Source: Bacillota bacterium (lineage in GTDB: Bacteria; Bacillota; Clostridia; Acetivibrionales; DSM-1351). Taken from it: a stretch of 64,000 nucleotides of DNA. Below are positions 35,556 through 44,437 of the stretch, in pieces (position 1 is the first letter of the stretch; each line of letters opens with the position of its first letter). Where the stretch lies: assembly GCA_023409265.1 (NCBI GenBank), contig JAEYHZ010000007.1, forward strand, positions 19,777-83,776, given 5' to 3'. The translations under genes were made by a program, and so were the position numbers. The notes beneath the pieces are model-generated. The model searched no databases and was not told where the DNA came from. It saw only the letters and a list, made by a program, of their open reading frames with translations.

Positions 35556-35930
35556 TTACCTGACAGTTTTCAATTTTTCCGTTATAAACTTATCAGCAAA
35601 ACTCTTGCTGAATGGCAATTCGATCCGGGTTTTTCCTGAAACCAGAACAGTTTTTGTCTCTCCATCCTTTTGTTCTGTTATAACTTTAGCATCTTTTACG
35701 CTCACAGTATGCTGTTGTCCGAACAACTCCAAAGTCGCCGTCCCATTGTCAACCTTAAAGCTGGGAAGGTTAAAATAAATTATAACGCCAATTGCTATTA
35801 CTGCCACTAAAATCGCCAGTTTAAGTATGCTTTTCGCTACCTTTGCAATAATGGCAATGACAACTGCTATTATGACAACAGGTATCAAAAAAGATGTGTC
35901 TAAAATTCCAAGTCCTTTAAGTAATTCCAT
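35556..35930 (-). CDS. Membrane-anchored protein, function unknown
   Basis: 124 residues with two adjacent hydrophobic segments (about residues 12-30 and 34-52) and a C-terminal soluble domain of about 70 residues rich in beta-forming residues (TATLELFGQQHTVSVKDAKV). AGGAGAG precedes the ATG and a terminator follows. It follows the Ste24-type protease gene on the same strand. No family recognised. Confidence 0.6.
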   Translation of the reverse strand: MELLKGLGILDTSFLIPVVIIAVVIAIIAKVAKSILKLAILVAVIAIGVIIYFNLPSFKVDNGTATLELFGQQHTVSVKDAKVITEQKDGETKTVLVSGKTRIELPFSKSFADKFITEKLKTVR

Positions 35931-35956
35931 AATATCTCTCCTTAGTTGGTTTTGTT

Positions 35957-35986
35957 ATTAAGGTATGATTAAAATCATGCCTTAAT
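35957..35986 (-). terminator. Hairpin after the M48 peptidase gene
   Basis: A 14-bp stem with one mismatch and a two-base loop (35957-35970 / 35973-35986) lies between the peptidase stop and the next gene. There is no T tract, so termination here is uncertain. Confidence 0.4.
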
Positions 35987-36027
35987 ATTCAATAAAATTT
36001 TTTAAAGACCATTTGCCACATATTATT

Positions 36028-37359
36028 CTACTTCAATCCATTACTTTCCTTTATGTATTTCTGATATTTCAATGGCTGACCATTTTCCCAGGGTCTATAT
36101 TCATTTGCAAAATCAACCCTTGATTTGAATGGAGGATGGTCATAATTCCACAGCATGTATATATATCCCGGTTCAGGCATAGCCAGGCTTTGTTGGTGCA
36201 TCTTGACAGTTGCCGTTGCCGTGGCAAAATTATTCTTTGTGAGCTCCAGTTCAAACCTGTCGGCTTCGGTTTCAAGGTTTCTGGAATATGCATTTGTTAT
36301 TGGTGACGATACAAACAGCATAAGGTTTATCATCAGCATTATGAGCGGAAGAGCAGCTATATCGGAAAGCTCGCTGAACCCCCATTTTCCGTTGGACCTT
36401 TTAAGAAACCATGTAGCTAGTCTATACACCAGGTATAAAACCACAATACCTGAAAACCCGCCAATAACTATTGATTTCCAGATATGCCCCATTAGGTAAT
36501 GACCCATCTCGTGGGCTACCACTCCCAATACCTCATCGGTATTCAATAAATTTATTGTGGTATCCCATAAAACAATTCTCTTGGTATTGAAAACCCCGGT
36601 CATAAAAGCATTCATCTGATTTGTCTCTTTGCTTTTATCTACCTGTAATACCTGACAATTGTCAATATGGGTTTTAGCAAGCAATTGATCTATTTTAACC
36701 GATAACTGGGTATCTTCCACCTGCTTGTATTCATTAAAAATTGGATCTATCATTACAGGTTGAACGTATGAGCCTATAAACATATAAGGTATAATAAGAA
36801 GGGCTAAATACAGCCACCAGCGTTTAGGAGATTTTTTGATGACCAGAAATGGTATCCATATTACCGCTGCAGTAGTAACTGTATTGACTATAAAGCTTTT
36901 TGCCAGCTCTATCAGCCATTGAATTAACGTCTGGTTCGACAGGCCATATTTATGTAATCTGAAAAAGCCTGTATAGACATCAATTGGGAAATAAATAAGA
37001 GTCTCAATTAATGAGTATATGACAAAATATAATATGACCATTACAACCCAGCGCCTGGCTCTTCTGGCAGCCCAATTCCTGATACCTGCCGAAAATCTGG
37101 AAAAGAGGAAAAATGCCGGCACTGCAATGCTTAGAAATATTCTGATCAGCCAGGTTGCTACCTTGCTTTTCTGAAAATCAAAGGCCTCAGGTGCAGGCTT
37201 TGATACCGTGACAACATCAGGTACCGCAATAGATATCTGTTCCGGGTATGTCTTTAGGATATTGTTGTTATTAATGCTTTCCGATATGATAACCGCTAAA
37301 ACAAACAATAAAAAAATAATTATAAATACCATAACCGCTTTTCGGATCTCTTTACTCAA
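36028..37359 (-). CDS. M48-family membrane metallopeptidase (Ste24/CAAX protease-like)
   Basis: About 443 residues. The zinc motif is VVAHEMGHYLMGH (near residue 285) and the third ligand is in LETEADRFELEL (near 370). Six or so membrane helices surround the catalytic part, and the region RWWLYLALLIIPYMFIGSYVQPVMIDPIFNEYK is typical of Ste24-like enzymes. The start is TTG at 37359, with GGGAG 9 nt upstream; a TTG at 37368 directly abuts that site. Bacterial members take part in membrane protein quality control; no prenylated substrate is expected. Confidence 0.88.
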   Translation of the reverse strand: MSKEIRKAVMVFIIIFLLFVLAVIISESINNNNILKTYPEQISIAVPDVVTVSKPAPEAFDFQKSKVATWLIRIFLSIAVPAFFLFSRFSAGIRNWAARRARRWVVMVILYFVIYSLIETLIYFPIDVYTGFFRLHKYGLSNQTLIQWLIELAKSFIVNTVTTAAVIWIPFLVIKKSPKRWWLYLALLIIPYMFIGSYVQPVMIDPIFNEYKQVEDTQLSVKIDQLLAKTHIDNCQVLQVDKSKETNQMNAFMTGVFNTKRIVLWDTTINLLNTDEVLGVVAHEMGHYLMGHIWKSIVIGGFSGIVVLYLVYRLATWFLKRSNGKWGFSELSDIAALPLIMLMINLMLFVSSPITNAYSRNLETEADRFELELTKNNFATATATVKMHQQSLAMPEPGYIYMLWNYDHPPFKSRVDFANEYRPWENGQPLKYQKYIKESNGLK

Positions 37360-37436
37360 AAAACTCAACTCCCTATAGGTTATTTAGTTGTCTATACCTA
37401 AGTCATTTTCTTAATTATATGACAGAACTAAAACAA

Positions 37437-38570
37437 TTAGGAGTATTTTATACCTTTTGCAAAAACAGTTTCGATATTCAAATCCTTGTCGCATATTACA
37501 CAGTCTGCATCTTTTCCCACTTCAATACTGCCTTTCTGCTTATGAAGCTTTAACACCTTCGCGGCGTTTTTAGTAATCAATGAAACAGCTGTCTCGATAG
37601 GAATCCCTTTTTCCAGTATTGCAACCCTTACTTCATCAAATAATATTTTTGTTGTGACAGTATCAGAGGACTCAACATTTCCCTGTTGGTCAAATACAGG
37701 CACACTTCCGTATGCATCAGAACTTAGTGTAACTCTGCTTATATCGGCACCGGTATTAACCAGCTTCTGCAGTGCATCATAACTAGCCACACAGTCAGGG
37801 TCCTCCCTGCTGGGTATAAAGCCCGCCGTTAGGTCAATATATCCGCCTTTCTGAAGATAGCTGCAAGCCTGCTCAAAGAGCATGCCTGTCCGGTTTACAT
37901 GGGTCGGAAGGAAATGCGATAGGGGTATTAGGGTTTCATTCAGCATTCTGAAAAGATAATCCAGACCATTCTCTCCCATACCCATATGGAAATGTACAAG
38001 CCCTGCCTTGCCTGAGAGGATGGCCCCATTTCTTGTTTGTGCCGCTATTCTGGCTATTTCATCGAAGGTAGGATAAAAAGCTCTGTGATCTTCCAGGCAA
38101 ATTTCTCCCACACCTATTATCTTGTCCACGTAAACCAAATCATTCTGAACGCTTCCGGTCAGAGTAATAACCGGAACCTGATAGGAGCCGGTATACATAT
38201 ACGTTGACAAGCCTTCTGCTTCCAGCTGCTTTGCCTGGGCATACAGATTTGCCACAGTTCGGGTGACACCGTCAGCACCCAGTACCCCCACTACAGTTGT
38301 AACACCTGTTTTAAGGATATCAACAGCGGCAGCAGAGTTTGTTCTTGTTGAATATCCGCCTTCACCGCCTCCGCCTGTTATATGAACATGGAGGTCAATA
38401 AAGCCGGGAAGTATTATTTTATTGCTGCAGTCAACAACCTCTACATCATCAAGCATTGATACGTCAACACTATTTTTGACCGCAGCTATTTTATCAAAGC
38501 AGAAAAGAATATCCTTCTTTCCAAGAAAGTCAGGCGAGTATATAGAAGCTTTTTTTAATAATGTGAACAT
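37437..38570 (-). CDS. iadA: Isoaspartyl dipeptidase (M38 family)
   Basis: 377 residues from the ATG at 38568-38570, preceded by GGAGG; a longer frame to 38627 lacks a site. An amidohydrolase fold: IILPGFIDLHVHITGGGGEGG gives the first two metal ligands and the loop specific to beta-aspartyl peptidases. VHFHMGMGENGLDYLF and LPTHVNRTG carry later ligands, and LSSDAYGS the catalytic Asp. It cleaves isoaspartyl dipeptides released from damaged proteins. Single gene. Confidence 0.9.
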   Translation of the reverse strand: MFTLLKKASIYSPDFLGKKDILFCFDKIAAVKNSVDVSMLDDVEVVDCSNKIILPGFIDLHVHITGGGGEGGYSTRTNSAAAVDILKTGVTTVVGVLGADGVTRTVANLYAQAKQLEAEGLSTYMYTGSYQVPVITLTGSVQNDLVYVDKIIGVGEICLEDHRAFYPTFDEIARIAAQTRNGAILSGKAGLVHFHMGMGENGLDYLFRMLNETLIPLSHFLPTHVNRTGMLFEQACSYLQKGGYIDLTAGFIPSREDPDCVASYDALQKLVNTGADISRVTLSSDAYGSVPVFDQQGNVESSDTVTTKILFDEVRVAILEKGIPIETAVSLITKNAAKVLKLHKQKGSIEVGKDADCVICDKDLNIETVFAKGIKYS

Positions 38571-39055
38571 CAACTTCCTCCAGTTATTTGCTTTTTCTTC
38601 AAGTCCTATACTTTTTAAAAGGGCCATGGCACTATTTTCTGCTGCTCGGGAGTCTCATTTTTAAGCTTTACTGGTATGATGTTATATTTTCAATCACAGC
38701 AAGCTGTGGAAAAAAATGAAATTCTGAAAAGTCATCCACATCTTTTACCTCTGTTTGTTAATATCATTCCTTTTATCGGTTATATTGATACTTTCAAATA
38801 TAATTTTCCGTCAGCAAAATACGACACGACCTTTGACCGACAGGAAAGGCGCAGCAGTTTGAACTGCCTTGTCTTGCTCTGACTTTTTGTAAGTTTTATA
38901 TAATACTTATTAGGGAAAGTTAAAAAAGGAAACAGTGCCTGCGAAAACTTACAATTTGTATAAGAATTCTGGTTGTATAAGAGAATTCTGGTTGTATAAG
39001 AATTCTGGCCCGGTTTAAAGCTGTAAAACCACCCCGGTATTTTAGAATATAGTTA
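38571..39055. other. 485-bp intergenic region
   Basis: It contains a short palindromic stretch near 38850-38875 (GCAGTTTGAACTGC, no T tract) and the 17-19-bp tandem repeats at 38956-39008. A 68-codon plus-strand frame at 38676-38882 has no ribosome site and is judged non-coding. The iadA promoter should lie here but no clear boxes were found. Confidence 0.4.
38956..39008. repeat. Three tandem copies of a 17-19-bp repeat
   Basis: TTGTATAAGAATTCTGG occurs at 38956-38972 and 38992-39008; the middle copy (38973-38991) has an extra GA. They lie 47 bp after the stop of the AraC fusion gene. Confidence 0.8.
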
Positions 39056-41224
39056 TCATGATTCTGAAGCCACCGATTTTCTGTCCTTAATATCCTGCAA
39101 CTTTTCAAGGACGGTGCGGTCATTGCAAAATACCTGCCCAAATAACTCCTTGAGCTTTTCCTGCCTTTCCTTTTCAAGCATCATCTGGCTGATGCGGTTG
39201 GGCAATCTATAATTCGTGTGGGGCCCGACGCCCATTTGTGCCCATATCTGCCAACAGGTATCGTGGGTATTGAAGTACAGATCCATGCATTCGCGCAATT
39301 TCGCCCTGGCCGTTTCGTCCTCTGTCTTGTGCAGCAACAGCGTTCCGAAGCACTCCGCGCAGTGCCATCTGGCCTCCACCACATATCCTGCAATACGATT
39401 CAGATAGTCGGCCACTCCACGGGCATTTTCCACCGTGATGGAGTCGATCATCCGCGGTATCATTGATTCCAGCACACTTCGCTCCGGCATCAGCAGCTGC
39501 CCGGTCATCCTGGCGAGTAGATTGCTAAAATCCATCGTCTGCTTAGCTTTTTCTGTGATTATGACCGCTTTGTGCAAATTCCTGAACCAATCGGTGATGA
39601 TAAAGAGCCCGTCCTCCGTATAGTTTCTTTTTTCCGCCGAAGGGTATGCGTGATGGTCTCTGGCGTCCAGCCCATATATAGCCTGGGTTTGCCTGTCAAA
39701 GCCTGTTACGACGCACCATTCGGGGCCGTCTCCCAGCTTCATCAGCACAGGCTTATCTCCTCGGATGGATTCGGCGATCTGCCTGAATATTTCCTGCTCT
39801 CCTTTCAACTTGTCCAGCCGGATATATTCAAAGCCCCCGGCTTTCATCGCAAAATCCAGCCTGTCTTCCAAAAGGGGCGGGGTGATTCCCTGGATGTATT
39901 TCAAATCATATTCGCCAGCCTCATTGGGATCGGCATACATCAGTCCCACGCCTGTAACTGTCAGCAGATAATGATAGAGATCAAGATGGTGCTTGGCTAG
40001 ATTCGCGCGGTCCCCGCAGTCCCCGCAGTCGCTGCAGAGCCTGCCATTCCTTGAACAGAAGAAGGGTGTCGCATGGTCATAATTCTTCAGCTTCAGAAAC
40101 AATGTAGTCATTGCGCACAGAAGCAAATTGTTCTCAACATTTACAGAATAAGGCGCAATATCGGAAATCTTCATTTCCGGGGAAGGCCCTCTCAACGGCT
40201 CCTCCCGCATGATGGACGGCTGACCTGCCGGGTTGGCTCCGCAGCCCGAGTGCTGCTCCGGTCCGTCGGTCAAAGGCACTTTTGCCGCCTGCTCCTGGGC
40301 GACAACGTACACGCAATAATCCATGGTGATCCTGCCCTCGTCGTCGGGCATGAAAAACCGCCGGTTATGGTAGCGCTCGAATGTCCATTTGCACGGCTCG
40401 CCGTCAAAATCCAATTTCATGGCATAACCGGCTTCCCTAATCCGCGACAGGCAGAGATTGCGTGCGGCAGGGGTATACAGCTCGCCGGTCTCCCTGTAGC
40501 CGCACAGCCAGCACACTGCCATGTCCCCGGCCGGAAGGTCGGCGATGTCAAAGCCCTCCGGCGCTTGCGTGTCCTGCGGAAACATCATGCCGATCCAAAA
40601 GCTCGTTTCGGCCCCCTTATGGTAGCCAGTATGGGCGGCTCCTTCGTACCCCGGTAGTCCGGGCAGGCTGCTCAGCAGGTTAAACCAGCCGTTCTGGAAC
40701 CATTCGTTCCATTTGTCCAACAGCAGGCCATCGGCATTCAGGTCGGCCGACGTATACCGCTTGCCGATGAAGCGGATTGCCGGCATGTGCTCATGGTACA
40801 AGTTGGTTATTTTCACTGTGCTGTTTTCAATTCCGTAATCCATTACAACATCCCCCTTTATTGTCAGTAGAAAAGAGATCCGTGGAAACGTTTTGAGCGG
40901 CATGCCTTCCTTCCTTGCCACAGACGGAGCTATACCGTATATTTCCTTGAACGCGCGGGCAAACGCTTCCGGCGAATCATAACCGTATTTCAAAGAGATA
41001 TCAACTACCTTGACGCCGCTGTTTTGAAATTCAAAGGTGGCAAGGCTCATCCTTCTTCTGCGTATATATTCAGAGACAGGCATCTCGGTTATGATGGAAA
41101 ACGTCCGCTGAAAGCTTGTTACCGATTGATAGGTGATCTTTGATATTTGTTCCATATCGATATTGCCGCAAAGATTATTCTCTATATAATCAACAGCAAG
41201 GTTCATGCGCTCATGCCAACTCAC
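39056..41224 (-). CDS. AraC-family regulator fused to GyrI-like and C-terminal cysteine-rich domains
   Basis: 722 residues from GTG at 41224, whose distance to AGGAGG is better than that of the ATG at 41230. Residues 1-105 are an AraC HTH pair (GNIDMEQISKITYQS ... YGYDSPEAFARAFKEIYG). Residues about 125-310 look like a GyrI/SOUL-like effector-binding domain (MPAIRFIGKRYTS). The remaining 400 residues contain CSDCGDCGD and WCVVTGFDRQTQAIYGLDARD, which could be a papain/C39-like or BtrH-like fold. The C-terminal two thirds are clearly more GC-rich than the surroundings, suggesting horizontal gain. Target genes unknown. Confidence 0.75.
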   Translation of the reverse strand: MSWHERMNLAVDYIENNLCGNIDMEQISKITYQSVTSFQRTFSIITEMPVSEYIRRRRMSLATFEFQNSGVKVVDISLKYGYDSPEAFARAFKEIYGIAPSVARKEGMPLKTFPRISFLLTIKGDVVMDYGIENSTVKITNLYHEHMPAIRFIGKRYTSADLNADGLLLDKWNEWFQNGWFNLLSSLPGLPGYEGAAHTGYHKGAETSFWIGMMFPQDTQAPEGFDIADLPAGDMAVCWLCGYRETGELYTPAARNLCLSRIREAGYAMKLDFDGEPCKWTFERYHNRRFFMPDDEGRITMDYCVYVVAQEQAAKVPLTDGPEQHSGCGANPAGQPSIMREEPLRGPSPEMKISDIAPYSVNVENNLLLCAMTTLFLKLKNYDHATPFFCSRNGRLCSDCGDCGDRANLAKHHLDLYHYLLTVTGVGLMYADPNEAGEYDLKYIQGITPPLLEDRLDFAMKAGGFEYIRLDKLKGEQEIFRQIAESIRGDKPVLMKLGDGPEWCVVTGFDRQTQAIYGLDARDHHAYPSAEKRNYTEDGLFIITDWFRNLHKAVIITEKAKQTMDFSNLLARMTGQLLMPERSVLESMIPRMIDSITVENARGVADYLNRIAGYVVEARWHCAECFGTLLLHKTEDETARAKLRECMDLYFNTHDTCWQIWAQMGVGPHTNYRLPNRISQMMLEKERQEKLKELFGQVFCNDRTVLEKLQDIKDRKSVASES

Positions 41225-41774
41225 GTCCATCCCTCCTTTCCAACCGATTATATCACCGGGAGGTAAAAATTACCTAGCAGTATCTGTTCAATATTGCTAG
41301 GAATACCAATATCTAAGCTCTTCCGCGAATTCCAGTAATTTAGCTGACTCGGATACCAAAATGTGGATTTCATTCGTTTTTCGGTATTGCAATTTATTCC
41401 AAAGCTAATATATTCGGATGAGCCAAATTTTGGTTTATACCATACTCATGTTACCATACAAACTGAAAACTATCACTTCTCTTTTCCCTGAGCTGAAAGG
41501 CGTTGTTTGGGAAAAGAAGCTATGAAATGCAGTCAGCGGGGCCTCAGGATGGCGCGGCAAGCTTTCCGGAACCACACGTAGATAGAGTGTGGTTTCCGCC
41601 GCACAACACACAATAGGCCGTTGAAGCCCACTAATTACAAGGACTTCAACGGCCTGCTCACTGTTTTATGAACCGGTACGTTATAAAGGCATCAGTTCAA
41701 TGAAAATTTTCGACTTGAGAAAAAATTTCTTACCTCTGCGCTTTTCAATGAGGCGGGAGATAACCCTTGCCTCG
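41225..41774. other. 550-bp intergenic region with hairpins
   Basis: Two inverted repeats are visible: 41568-41577 / 41587-41597 and a perfect 11-bp pair 41616-41626 / 41644-41654, neither followed by a T tract. The stretch 41526-41600 is GC-rich like the AraC fusion gene. A 25-codon frame at 41448-41525 may be a remnant of an acquired gene. The promoter of the AraC gene should lie near 41240-41300 but is not clear. Confidence 0.4.
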
Positions 41775-42599
41775 TTATAATACTTTTGATAAAAATTCTT
41801 TAGTTCTGGCATTTTGAGGATTTGAAAAGATTTCTTCGGGTGTATTTTCCTCAAGTATCCTTCCTTCATCCATAAACAGAACTCTTGTAGCAACCTCTCT
41901 TGCAAACCCCATTTCATGAGTGACAATAACCATAGTCATTCCTTCATTTGCAAGTTGCTTGATAAGTTCAAGAACCTCGCCTACCATCTCCGGGTCAAGT
42001 GCTGAAGTAGGTTCATCAAACAAAATAACTTTAGGGTTCATGGCAAGTGCACGCACGATGGCTATTCTTTGCTTCTGACCGCCTGAGAGAGTTGAAGGAT
42101 AAGAATTCGCCTTGTCTTCAAGTCCGATTCTTTTCAGTAAACGAAGGGCATTTTCTTTTGCATCTGCTTTTATTCTGTCCCGGGAGGTATTAATTTCATA
42201 TAATGCTTTCTTATTTTTAGTAAAAAGGTTTCCAAGCTTTATAAAGATATTCCTGAATTTCTTCATACGAAGGTCATGTATTTGTGTATTAACAGGTGCA
42301 AGCATTATATTGTCTAAAACAGTCTTATTGCTGAAAAGGTTGAATTGTTGAAAAACCATACCCATGTGTCGGCGATGTATGTTAATATCAACCTTCATAT
42401 CTGCAATATCAACGCCTTCAAAAATAATAGCACCGCCAGTAGGATCTTCCATGCAGTTAAGGCAGCGAAGAAAGGTGCTTTTGCCGCTTCCTGACGGACC
42501 AATGATGGCAACCTTTTCGCCTTCATTAATGGTAACAGTAATATCTTTTAATACCTTAAGGTTACCGTAGCTTTTACTCAGGTTAATTACGTCTATCAC
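41775..42599 (-). CDS. Polar amino-acid ABC transporter ATP-binding protein (GlnQ-like)
   Basis: 274 residues starting at a GTG that overlaps the permease gene by 17 bp. Walker A GPSGSGKST, signature LSGGQKQRIAIVRAL, Walker B ILFDEPTSALDPEM, switch VTHEMGFA. The sequence is GlnQ-like except for a basic insertion of about 40 residues (106-145) between the Q-loop and signature that is absent from typical 240-250-residue relatives. It energises uptake with the permease at 42583-43293. Confidence 0.93.
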   Translation of the reverse strand: MIDVINLSKSYGNLKVLKDITVTINEGEKVAIIGPSGSGKSTFLRCLNCMEDPTGGAIIFEGVDIADMKVDINIHRRHMGMVFQQFNLFSNKTVLDNIMLAPVNTQIHDLRMKKFRNIFIKLGNLFTKNKKALYEINTSRDRIKADAKENALRLLKRIGLEDKANSYPSTLSGGQKQRIAIVRALAMNPKVILFDEPTSALDPEMVGEVLELIKQLANEGMTMVIVTHEMGFAREVATRVLFMDEGRILEENTPEEIFSNPQNARTKEFLSKVL

Positions 42600-43293
42600 T
42601 CTTTCTTAGCCTCCTTTCCATTACTTTTATAAGCGATGCAATAATTATAACTAAAACAATATAAATTACTGCCATAACAAGGTATGGAACCATAAATTCA
42701 TAACTGTTTGAACCTATATAATTAAATGCAACATACAGATCTGCGGCACCTACAAAGCTAACAACAGAAGTTTCCTTTATCAGTGCTATAAATTCATTTC
42801 CCAGTGTTGGAAGTATATTTTTAATTGCCTGAGGTACAACTATTTTGAGCATGGTGACTCGATAGCTCAGACCAAGTGCACGGCCTGCTTCCATCTGACC
42901 AGGATCAACAGACATGATGCCGCCTCTCATTATTTCTGAAACATAGGCACCACTGTTTAATCCAAATACCAACACACAGACATTAAGTGCAGGCATATTT
43001 ATGCCTATTAACGGCAATATTACATAATATGCTACCAGGAGCTGCACAACAACCGGAGTGCCTCTGAACAACCCAACATAAAAATTACATATGCTGTCCA
43101 GTACTTTAGGCAATCTCTTGTACTTGGGCAATACTTTGACAATAGCTATTAATGTTCCTATGATAATCCCAATAGCAAGTCCTACAACAGCTATAACCAG
43201 TGTGTTTTTCAACCCTATCAGGACTTTAGAATAGCCATCATTTTCATAAAATATTTCCCAAAACTTCATTAATTTCTTATCAAAATTCCCCAT
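42583..43293 (-). CDS. Polar amino-acid ABC transporter permease
   Basis: 236 residues, five predicted helices, with the HisM/GlnP motif GRALGLSYRVTMLKIVVPQAIKNILPTLGNEFI near residue 135-167 and GLFRGTPVVVQL at residues 73-84. It forms the membrane channel for amino-acid import. Between the binding-protein gene (60 bp upstream) and the ATPase gene (17-bp overlap). Confidence 0.94.
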   Translation of the reverse strand: MGNFDKKLMKFWEIFYENDGYSKVLIGLKNTLVIAVVGLAIGIIIGTLIAIVKVLPKYKRLPKVLDSICNFYVGLFRGTPVVVQLLVAYYVILPLIGINMPALNVCVLVFGLNSGAYVSEIMRGGIMSVDPGQMEAGRALGLSYRVTMLKIVVPQAIKNILPTLGNEFIALIKETSVVSFVGAADLYVAFNYIGSNSYEFMVPYLVMAVIYIVLVIIIASLIKVMERRLRKSDRRN

Positions 43294-43353
43294 ATTCGTC
43301 CCTTATAAAATACAACGCTCAGTGTTAAAGAGCATTGTATAAATACTGTTCAA

Positions 43354-44205
43354 TTAGTTAAGTTCGTTAATTGCTTTTGTAATGCTCTGAGCAGGAGCTT
43401 CATCGATAATAACATACTTAATGTTTCCGTTAAGCATATCCTGAACTGCAAGAGATCCTGATTTATAGCCTACGCTTTTAACCTTATATCCTTCAAAGCC
43501 CCAATCCTTATCGCCTTCAACATAGAATTGTCCGGTTGTACCCGTCTGAATACCTATCTTTGTATCGCTGTTCAAACCTTTAAGAATGGCTTCAACATCC
43601 TCTTTAGTTTTACAATTGTCAAAGGTTGTATCTGAATCTTTAACGATAACTCTTTGAGCAGCATTATAGTATTTGTCGGAAAAAGTAACATACTCTTTTC
43701 TGTCCTCTTTTATTGTGAGGCCGGCCATAGCTATATCAGCCTTACCTTGACCTACAGAGAGGCAAACAGCGTCAAAATCCATATTGCTGATAACAAGCTC
43801 TTTACCAAGATACTTGGCAAGGCGTGCTGCAATTTCCATGTCAATACCATAATACTTGTCACCCTTAGTATACTCAAAAGGCTCAAAGGCTGCATTTGTA
43901 GCTACAACAAGCTGATCTTTGCTGCTATCTAATTTAGCAGATGTTACAGCTTCAGGTGTGCCGCTTCCGAAGTAATTGCTGCAGATTTTATCAAAGGTTC
44001 CATCTTTTTTTATAGATGCAATAAATTCATTTACCTTTGAAAGCAGTTCCGGTTGGTTCTTATCTACACCAAAAGCGTATTCTTCTTCAGTTAACGGAAC
44101 GTTTATAACTTTAACCTTGGAACTGCTGTTGGCTGAGCCACAGCCTGCAAGCACAAAGCTGCACAGCATAAACATTGCAATTGCTAATGAAACTATTTTC
44201 TTCAT
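43354..44205 (-). CDS. Amino-acid solute-binding lipoprotein, apparently circularly permuted
   Basis: 283 residues with a lipoprotein signal (lipobox LAGC, Cys22). Residues 31-82 (VPLTEEEYAFGVDKNQPELL ... GTFDKICSNYFG) correspond to the usual C-terminal end of family 3 binding proteins. The usual N-terminal lobe start (DQLVVATNAAFEPFEY) comes only at residue 97, and the protein ends with NIKYVIIDEAPAQSITKAIN, which normally precedes the first block. So the order is permuted. First gene of the binding protein/permease/ATPase operon, with a TTGACA-17-TAATGT promoter at 44269-44297. Confidence 0.85.
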   Translation of the reverse strand: MKKIVSLAIAMFMLCSFVLAGCGSANSSSKVKVINVPLTEEEYAFGVDKNQPELLSKVNEFIASIKKDGTFDKICSNYFGSGTPEAVTSAKLDSSKDQLVVATNAAFEPFEYTKGDKYYGIDMEIAARLAKYLGKELVISNMDFDAVCLSVGQGKADIAMAGLTIKEDRKEYVTFSDKYYNAAQRVIVKDSDTTFDNCKTKEDVEAILKGLNSDTKIGIQTGTTGQFYVEGDKDWGFEGYKVKSVGYKSGSLAVQDMLNGNIKYVIIDEAPAQSITKAINELN

Positions 44206-44268
44206 AATAAATCCCCCTATTTAATCTTTTATTAACTTAAGATTTTATTCCCCTGTTTGCATTAATAT

Positions 44269-44297
44269 ACATTATCGCATTTAAATATATTTGTCAA
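44269..44297 (-). promoter_or_regulatory. Promoter of the amino-acid transporter operon
   Basis: On the minus strand TTGACA (44292-44297), a 17-bp spacer and TAATGT (44269-44274), about 60 bp before the ATG. Confidence 0.6.
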
Positions 44298-44437
44298 TAT
44301 TAAGAACCTTCATTTTAAAACAAAGGCTGAGAACATTGCAGTCCAGGCTTCTTTTATCATATCCAGACAACTGTTTTCAGCGTAAATAATTATTAATAAA
44401 TATACATTAAGCGTCTATAAGAGTTTATTTAAATCTA

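Noticed and set aside
38676..38882. 68-codon plus-strand frame in the iadA/AraC intergenic region
   Set aside because: No ribosome site, no domain, and composition like the surrounding non-coding DNA.
40073..40657. 194-codon frame antisense to the AraC fusion gene
   Set aside because: It owes its length to the GC-rich coding sequence on the other strand; the AraC fusion reads as a coherent protein and the antisense product does not.
41448..41525. 25-codon plus-strand frame (LPYKLKTITSLFPELKG)
   Set aside because: Too short to support as a gene; kept only as a possible remnant in the description of the gap.
41681..41926. 81-codon minus-strand frame overlapping the GlnQ-like gene
   Set aside because: Overlaps the 3' end of a clear ATPase gene in another frame.
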